From: Acidimicrobiia bacterium
Lineage (GTDB): Bacteria > Actinomycetota > Acidimicrobiia > Acidimicrobiales > Bin134
DNA: 56,623 bases
Direction: 5' to 3'
Assembly: GCA_009843865.1 (NCBI GenBank)
Contig: VYCQ01000032.1
Location: forward strand, 97,671-154,293
Shown here: positions 52,675 through 56,623 of the stretch, piece by piece
Position numbering within the stretch: position 1 is the stretch's first letter
Layout of the letters: every line of letters begins with the position of its first letter
Made by a program: the position numbers and the translations under genes
Notes under the pieces: generated by a model
Told to the model about the DNA's origin: nothing
Database searches by the model: none
What the model saw: only the letters and a program-made list of their open reading frames with translations

Positions 52675-53297
52675 CGCAAGCGCGCGAACTCATAAGGATT
52701 GTGTCCAGTGATACTAAGTTGCCGAGGTATGTTCGTAGACGAGCGGACGGTTTTCAGATGTTAGCCGCAATCCAACCTTCACTGGTTCTTGATGGTCTTG
52801 AAGCACTACGAAGAGAGGTGGTTCCCGATCTTGCTTTGCAACAGCCTGCCTGTGATTACGCACGGTGTGTTTCGATTGATGCATTTTGGGAGCACAACTT
52901 ACATTTGGAGCGTCGTGCTGTATTCGTGACTCCGAAGGACTATCTTCATTGGCTTAGGCTTCAGGCCGATCCAGCGGCATCAGCCCTTAATGACATCTCG
53001 GTTAAAACTATCGTGCCTGCTGCCCATTCTTGGATGGTGCCCGCGGCCAACATTGCCGGGTTAAATGGTCGCAGCCTGAAGACCCGACTCAAGCTCAGCG
53101 CTAGTGAGCCTCCTTTTTTGGTTTTCATATTTCCTGTGGCGAAGCTGAGAGCGGTTGGAGTGGCAGTACGTGAGCCCCGAGGCATTGACACAGTTCCTGC
53201 ACGTCAAGTGCTGTGGTCGCCCGGGGATGTATCTGATGAGCGGATCGACTTAGATATCCCTTACGACGCATTAGGGAGAATAGAATGGCGACCATAG
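52659..53297 (+). CDS. unknown protein of the four-gene cassette (212 aa)
   Basis: GTG 52659 overlaps the small ORF, and its end overlaps the next gene's ATG by 13 nt. I do not recognise the family. The sequence alternates helices (QARELIRIVSSD, LVLDGLEALRREVVPDLAL) with strands, for example FLVFIFPVAKLRAVGVAVREP near residue 160, and ends DIPYDALGRIEWRP. No membrane segment, signal or known catalytic motif is seen. Tight coupling on both sides says it works with the DUF433 and PIN-like proteins. Confidence 0.75.
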   Translation: MFDPVTQARELIRIVSSDTKLPRYVRRRADGFQMLAAIQPSLVLDGLEALRREVVPDLALQQPACDYARCVSIDAFWEHNLHLERRAVFVTPKDYLHWLRLQADPAASALNDISVKTIVPAAHSWMVPAANIAGLNGRSLKTRLKLSASEPPFLVFIFPVAKLRAVGVAVREPRGIDTVPARQVLWSPGDVSDERIDLDIPYDALGRIEWRP

Positions 53298-54730
53298 CGC
53301 AGCCTTCTCCCGCCATGTACAGTGCGGTGCTCCATGTTTTGGGCAACACAGACCCTTATACGCGGTCGATGTCGGTCACGATGTCTGATCTTGTGGAGTA
53401 CCTCAACGTTGAGCAGGCTGCCTGCCTGCCGCAAGCAGTAGGTGAAGTCCTTCCGTTGCTCAGTAAGGATCCTGAGCGGCTGCGATTCGCGGCGCATCTC
53501 GCTGTCAATTTCGATTTGTTCGAGGCTGCTCCCAAGCTCGCTGAGTGTGCCTTGACATTCGATGATCGTGAATTGATATTGGCCGCGGCTTGGTTGTGTG
53601 GAAATCCTGCTGTCAACGCCACGGTTCGTCATAGAGTTGCCAATGCGGTAGCTGATGATGCTGCTGGCCTTATTCGGTTAGACCCAACCTGTTTACCCAA
53701 GACAGAAGACGAGATTTGCCTGTACTCTCAGTGCTGGCCTGGTGTTCGCACTAAGTCTTCGCCTTTGTCGCAGACTCCAGTAGTAGTGCTGGATGGGGGT
53801 TATCCGGCCGATGCAGCCCTTCGTTTCGCTATTTGCCTCGACAAGGCAGGAGCATCAGTACGTCGGCTTTCACAAGGGGCTGAAATTCCCTGTTGGTTCG
53901 GTGCCCAGACTGTGCTTGTTTGTCAGGCATCTACTAGAAGTCGAGTGTTGAACAGTTATCCGCATTTTCCCGAGCGTCAGATATTGGTTGAGGCAATCTC
54001 TAGGGATAACAGGGAGATTGAAGGTCTACTGCATCGAGTAAATGGCGCGTTGACAGGCCCGCACAGACTCTCGCTTGGGGTGTTGGGGCCAGAGGTTGAA
54101 TACGCAGTTTGGGCACCTGAAGTGTTCACCGCAGGTGCTTACTCTACTAAAGAAGCAGCGTTTTTGGCTGGAACCACATCCTCCTCGCTTAATCGTCTGC
54201 GCGTCCAAGGTGTTCTTGAACCACGCGATAGGGGGATCTTGCTTTGGACGTTTCGAGATGTGGTGGCGGTTCGTACCTGGGTATATTTGAAGTCAATGAC
54301 GAGCAGGCGGGTTTCCAGTAAGGTTGTTAAAGAATTGGCTCGTTTTGCTGGCCACTCCAAGGCTGTGCGGCTTGGAGCAACATCCAGTGGAAGAGTTCTG
54401 GTAGATCAAGGTGATGGCTGGGATGATGTGGTAAGTGGCCAAAGAGTGATGGGAATCGACATCATCTACATCGACGAGGTCTTTCGGCCATTTGACTACG
54501 GAGGTGGTACTACACTTGATCTTCTACAAGCCAGTCCGAACACTAAATTGTATCCAACAGTCCTCAGCGGCACCCCCCATTTTGATGGTCATCGGATTAG
54601 TGCTAAGGCTCTAGCTAGTTTGGATACTCGCGGACAGCGTGAAGCTATTGAAGCCGCTTATCCTGAATTGGAAGGCGAGTCGTTCGAAGACACGGTAGCA
54701 GTAGGTAAGCAACTCTTGAGCGTTGCTTAA
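53285..54730 (+). CDS. HTH and DUF433-domain protein with large N-terminal region (481 aa)
   Basis: ATG 53285 lies inside the end of the 212-aa gene. The N-terminal ~270 residues are mostly helical, with an alpha/beta part (VVVLDGGYPADAALRFAICLD, ~165-185), and match nothing I know. Residues ~280-350 look like a MerR-type HTH (YSTKEAAFLAGTTSSSLNRLR, then LWTFRDVVAVRTWVYLK). Residues ~425-480 match DUF433 (LSGTPHFDGHRISAKALASLD, then AYPELEGESFED). DUF433 is the antitoxin partner of DUF5615/PIN-like toxins, and such a gene follows 2 nt later. A typical DUF433 antitoxin is ~75 aa, so this is six times larger; it may couple sensing to toxin control. Confidence 0.8.
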   Translation: MATIAQPSPAMYSAVLHVLGNTDPYTRSMSVTMSDLVEYLNVEQAACLPQAVGEVLPLLSKDPERLRFAAHLAVNFDLFEAAPKLAECALTFDDRELILAAAWLCGNPAVNATVRHRVANAVADDAAGLIRLDPTCLPKTEDEICLYSQCWPGVRTKSSPLSQTPVVVLDGGYPADAALRFAICLDKAGASVRRLSQGAEIPCWFGAQTVLVCQASTRSRVLNSYPHFPERQILVEAISRDNREIEGLLHRVNGALTGPHRLSLGVLGPEVEYAVWAPEVFTAGAYSTKEAAFLAGTTSSSLNRLRVQGVLEPRDRGILLWTFRDVVAVRTWVYLKSMTSRRVSSKVVKELARFAGHSKAVRLGATSSGRVLVDQGDGWDDVVSGQRVMGIDIIYIDEVFRPFDYGGGTTLDLLQASPNTKLYPTVLSGTPHFDGHRISAKALASLDTRGQREAIEAAYPELEGESFEDTVAVGKQLLSVA

Positions 54731-54732
54731 TC

Positions 54733-55092
54733 ATGCGCTTTCTCTGCGATGCCGTATTTCCTCAGACTCTGTCCAGTGAAGCACCTGCTGGAGTTGAGTT
54801 GGTTCGCTGGGACGGTTCCGACGTGTCGGACGTGGAATTTGTTCGAGCATCAGGGGAGAGGGGATATCGCGGCGTGATCCTCTGGGGTCGGGGTTCACTC
54901 CGACAGGCCGATTTGAGAGCAATCGCCAGAGAATCAGGTGTAGCTCTTGTGGCAGTTGAAGCTGATGACCCAATTGATGCCAAGCAGCGGATTCTTAAGA
55001 ACTTGTCTGGGTTGCGTCGACAGTTAGATGAACACGACTGCCTGATTGTATTAGCTAACAAAGTTTGCCCTGTTGAAGACCTTACGTGTTGA
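54733..55092 (+). CDS. DUF5615/PIN-like protein, putative toxin nuclease (119 aa)
   Basis: The first strand MRFLCDAVFP resembles the (K/R)-x-L-x-D-E/x-x-L/F-P opening of DUF5615 proteins, where the Asp binds metal. Next come DGSDVSDVEFVRASGERG and a strand GVILWGRGSLRQADLRAIARESG, in place of the usual TxDxDF loop, then LVAVEADDP. The PIN-like fold is plausible but the second acidic cluster is altered, so activity is uncertain. It follows the DUF433 gene by 2 nt, the standard antitoxin-toxin order. ATG 54733 is the only good start. Confidence 0.7.
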   Translation: MRFLCDAVFPQTLSSEAPAGVELVRWDGSDVSDVEFVRASGERGYRGVILWGRGSLRQADLRAIARESGVALVAVEADDPIDAKQRILKNLSGLRRQLDEHDCLIVLANKVCPVEDLTC

Positions 55093-55205
55093 AATTGGGA
55101 TGTCAGGTTTTCATGCTTTTGGCTGGATGAGGTAGTACGTCAAGAATCTCAAGTATGAGGGCGCGTCTGTCAAATATCAGTAGCGGTTAGCGGGGTTGAG
55201 TTGGA

Positions 55206-55574
55206 TTAGGAAAGGCTGCTGAGCAGTAGGGGGATCCACATCGATAGTGCGAATCCGATAAATGTGATTATTAGGGTGCGGGTTTGTTTGGCTAGTTGAA
55301 GGGTGATCTCAGCTCGATGGCTTTCGAATCTACCGTCGATTTTGCCGAATTGGGCATCGATTTTGTCGAATCTTGCGTTTATTTTGGCGAATTGGCCGTT
55401 GAAGTCGGTGCGGAGTCGTTCTTCTAGGGCTCGTAGGTCTTCTTTGGTGGCTAAATGGGTCCACGGTACGGGGGGAAGGCTCTACATTAGAGTTCTTGCC
55501 TCCTCCTTGCCCATTAGCTCGGTAAGGCGTTCAAGCAATGCGAAGCGCCTTTCCTCTTCGATTGGTTCACTCAC
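55206..55574 (-). pseudogene. small coiled-coil membrane protein, interrupted by an in-frame TAG
   Basis: GTG 55574 opens EEERRFALLERLTELMGKEEARTLM, which is followed by TAG (55482-55484). The same frame then continues without shift as LPPVPWTHLATKEDLRALEERL, a coiled coil with repeats (RFDKIDA, QFGKIDG), and a C-terminal membrane helix (TLIITFIGFALSMWIPLLL), ending in TAA at 55206-55208. Intact relatives in actinobacteria have Glu-x-Leu-Pro-Pro at the break, so GAG to TAG is the simplest change. It would give 122 residues if read through. Function of the family is unknown. Confidence 0.8.
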
Positions 55575-55595
55575 CGTGAACGTATCAAGCTTAGG

Positions 55596-55910
55596 TTATC
55601 GGTGGGCTGGCTTGGCAGTTTCGATGAGGGGTGTGTAGTGGTCTTGGGCCGCTTGGGAGGTGGTGTTGAGGATTTCGGCGATGCGAGGCCAGGGCGTTCC
55701 GGCTGCTCTGGCGGCGGAAACGGCCTCGGTGATCTGAGTTTCGTCTCGGGGCTGGACCGCAGTAGCGCACCTGAGGTAGAACTCAGGGACAGGTATCTCT
55801 TCACCTTCTGACCAGTCGAAGGTCTCGCACCAGTCGGCAACGGCATCCCAATTGCCGCTTGTTTCGGCATTTGCCATTAGTTCCTTTAGGGAAGGGGTCA
55901 TATTGTTCAC
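55596..55910 (-). CDS. putative antitoxin of a minus-strand pair (104 aa, HTH-like C-terminus)
   Basis: The start GTG 55910 overlaps the stop of the 78-aa gene by 4 nt. The N-terminal part is acidic (WDAVADWCETFDWSEGEEIPVPEF), and the C-terminal part reads AVSAARAAGTPWPRIAEILNTTSQAAQDHY, a helix-turn-helix like those of actinobacterial antitoxins. With the toxin-like gene first, the order is toxin-antitoxin. The HTH could repress the shared promoter at 56144-56255. I cannot name the family. Confidence 0.7.
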   Translation of the reverse strand: MNNMTPSLKELMANAETSGNWDAVADWCETFDWSEGEEIPVPEFYLRCATAVQPRDETQITEAVSAARAAGTPWPRIAEILNTTSQAAQDHYTPLIETAKPAHR

Positions 55911-56143
55911 CTCAGATATTCAGGGCGAGCTGGCATCGCATGAACGATTCTATAAGCTTCGCGTTTTGTTGAGACACCGACTTCAAGCATTAGACCGCTG
56001 TAGCTGGCTCCTACAAACATCAGAAGATCATCTAGGCGGGTGACGCGGATCGCGTTCCAGCACGCATGCCGGGCATCTTCTTCGGAGATGCCATGCCGCC
56101 GGGCGCTGTCAGCAAACCTCAGATTTGTAATATCATAATACAT
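55907..56143 (-). CDS. putative toxin of a minus-strand pair (78 aa, BrnT/DUF4258-like)
   Basis: The 78-aa protein has FADSARRHGISEEDARHACWNAIRV, then a strand-rich middle (LLMFVGASYSGLMLEVGVS), and ends RIVHAMPARPEYL. The His-Gly-Ile/Val-x-x-x-D-A start and the I-V-H-A-M-x-A-R-x-x-(Y/F)-L end are features of small RelE-fold-like toxins of the BrnT/DUF4258 kind. Start ATG 56143 lies at the edge of an AT-rich promoter region shared with the DUF1156 gene. Assignment is by memory of the family, not by search. Confidence 0.7.
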   Translation of the reverse strand: MYYDITNLRFADSARRHGISEEDARHACWNAIRVTRLDDLLMFVGASYSGLMLEVGVSTKREAYRIVHAMPARPEYLR

Positions 56144-56255
56144 TTATATAACAGAATATAATATAAAATTATAGATATAGCAAGGATTGTAGGTTGAGGA
56201 AACAGTGTCCATCGATGTGGCTTTTGGAGGGTAAGGGCGGTGGAGGTGGGGTAGC
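56144..56255. promoter_or_regulatory. AT-rich divergent promoter region
   Basis: The segment 56120-56175 is far richer in A/T than its surroundings. TATAAT occurs on the plus strand at 56157-56162 and on the minus strand at 56168-56173, the latter 25 nt upstream of the toxin-like ATG. A strong Shine-Dalgarno GGAGGTG precedes GTG 56256. Clear -35 boxes are not seen. Confidence 0.5.
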
Positions 56256-56623
56256 GTGGGGGTTGTGGGTGATGGGGGATATAAGCCGAAGTTGATTGAG
56301 GTGGCGTTGCCATTGGGGGCGATTAATGAGGCTGCGGCTCGGGAGAAGTCGATTCGTCATGGACATCCGTCGACTTTGCATTTGTGGTGGGCTAGGCGGC
56401 CGTTAGCGGCGGCTCGGGCGGTGGTTTGGGCTTCGTTGGTAGATGACCCATCAGGCGATGAATCGCTTAGCTTGGCAGAACAAGAGGCAGAGCGGCAGCG
56501 GTTGTTTAGTATTTTGGAACGGCTAGTGCGTTGGGAGAGTTCTAATGACCCGGATGTGTTAGCTGAAGCGCGAGCCGAGATTGATCGTTGTTTTCCTGAT
56601 GGGCCGCCACCGATTTTGGATCC
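56256..56623 (+). CDS. DUF1156 adenine-specific DNA methylase, partial (N-terminus only)
   Basis: GTG 56256 follows GGAGGTG with 7-nt spacing, and the frame is open to the window edge (122 codons). The visible part carries the DUF1156 signature [45 protein letters not shown], and [11 protein letters not shown]. Full-length members are ~900-1000 aa and carry an N6-adenine methylase fold after this domain. They occur with DUF499 ATPases, DUF3780 proteins and helicases in anti-phage clusters. The downstream genes lie outside the window, so the exact system cannot be named. Confidence 0.9.
   Translation, partial: MGVVGDGGYKPKLIEVALPLGAINEAAAREKSIRHGHPSTLHLWWARRPLAAARAVVWASLVDDPSGDESLSLAEQEAERQRLFSILERLVRWESSNDPDVLAEARAEIDRCFPDGPPPILD

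Noticed and set aside
52495-56623. Calling the locus a complete DISARM system
   Set aside because: No drmA, drmB or drmC gene is visible, and DUF1156 methylases also occur in other defence clusters.
1-56623. CRISPR arrays or insertion sequences
   Set aside because: No regularly spaced repeats with unique spacers and no transposase reading frame were seen.
56618-56623. Terminal GGATCC as a cloning boundary
   Set aside because: It falls within the open DUF1156 frame and can be chance.

Overview
The window looks like a chromosomal segment of an actinobacterium with roughly balanced base composition and many GTG/TTG starts, most likely from the Acidimicrobiia side of the phylum (an inference from gene content, not tested). 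The clues are an LpdA-type flavoprotein that lacks one redox cysteine, a fused biotin carboxylase/BCCP chain, a PriA without its ATP-binding loop, an LCP protein with a LytR_C tail, a long-form HisG, a DUF1844 gene next to infC, and the order rpoZ-coaBC-metK-priA-def-fmt.

Layout. (1) 1-11851 is a cell-surface polysaccharide region: a SpoIID/LytB-type secreted protein running off the left edge, a triple-module glycosyltransferase, a Wzm/Wzt-type ABC exporter with a carbohydrate-binding tail, a methyltransferase ending in a coiled coil that recalls WbdD chain terminators, and two more glycosyltransferases. (2) 11896-17928 is metabolism: LpdA-like oxidoreductase, acyl-CoA carboxylase alpha chain with a divergent biotin ligase, and pabB-pabC for folate. 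(3) 18029-23984 returns to the envelope: LCP ligase, GDP-fucose synthase and three GT4 glycosyltransferases. (4) 24191-32994 is housekeeping: rpoZ, coaBC, metK, priA, an RsmC-like methyltransferase, def, fmt, ribD, hisG. (5) 33477-35786 is the infC-rpmI-rplT-rRNA methyltransferase group; infC has no canonical start and appears to begin at AUA. (6) 35816-39430 is a probable cation-transport operon: channel-like protein, SLC41/MgtE-like transporter, doubled PhoU-TrkA_C regulator. (7) 39427-48388 holds tRNA-Asn, tRNA-Met and tRNA-Val, a PAP2 protein whose 3' end lies antisense in tRNA-Met, an inositol-monophosphatase-family protein, a TSUP transporter, an HTH protein, phoH-ybeY-corC-like, and an MMPL transporter.

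(8) 48456-56623 is different in kind and looks like the edge of a defence island. It holds an SNF2-like helicase with a C-terminal DUF3883 nuclease-like domain, a tightly coupled four-gene cassette (59-aa ORF, 212-aa unknown, 481-aa protein with HTH and DUF433, 119-aa DUF5615/PIN-like protein), a small coiled-coil gene broken by an in-frame TAG, a minus-strand toxin-antitoxin-like pair, and the start of a DUF1156 adenine-specific DNA methylase cut off by the right edge. Helicase plus DUF1156 methylase is a combination seen in phage-defence loci. The four-gene cassette between them is the best candidate here for an undescribed system.

How the parts may cooperate: regions 1 and 3 would build, export and attach a fucose-containing surface polysaccharide (inference). 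Regions 4 and 5 supply transcription, translation initiation and cofactors. Region 8 is likely a restriction-like barrier with embedded regulatory or toxin modules.
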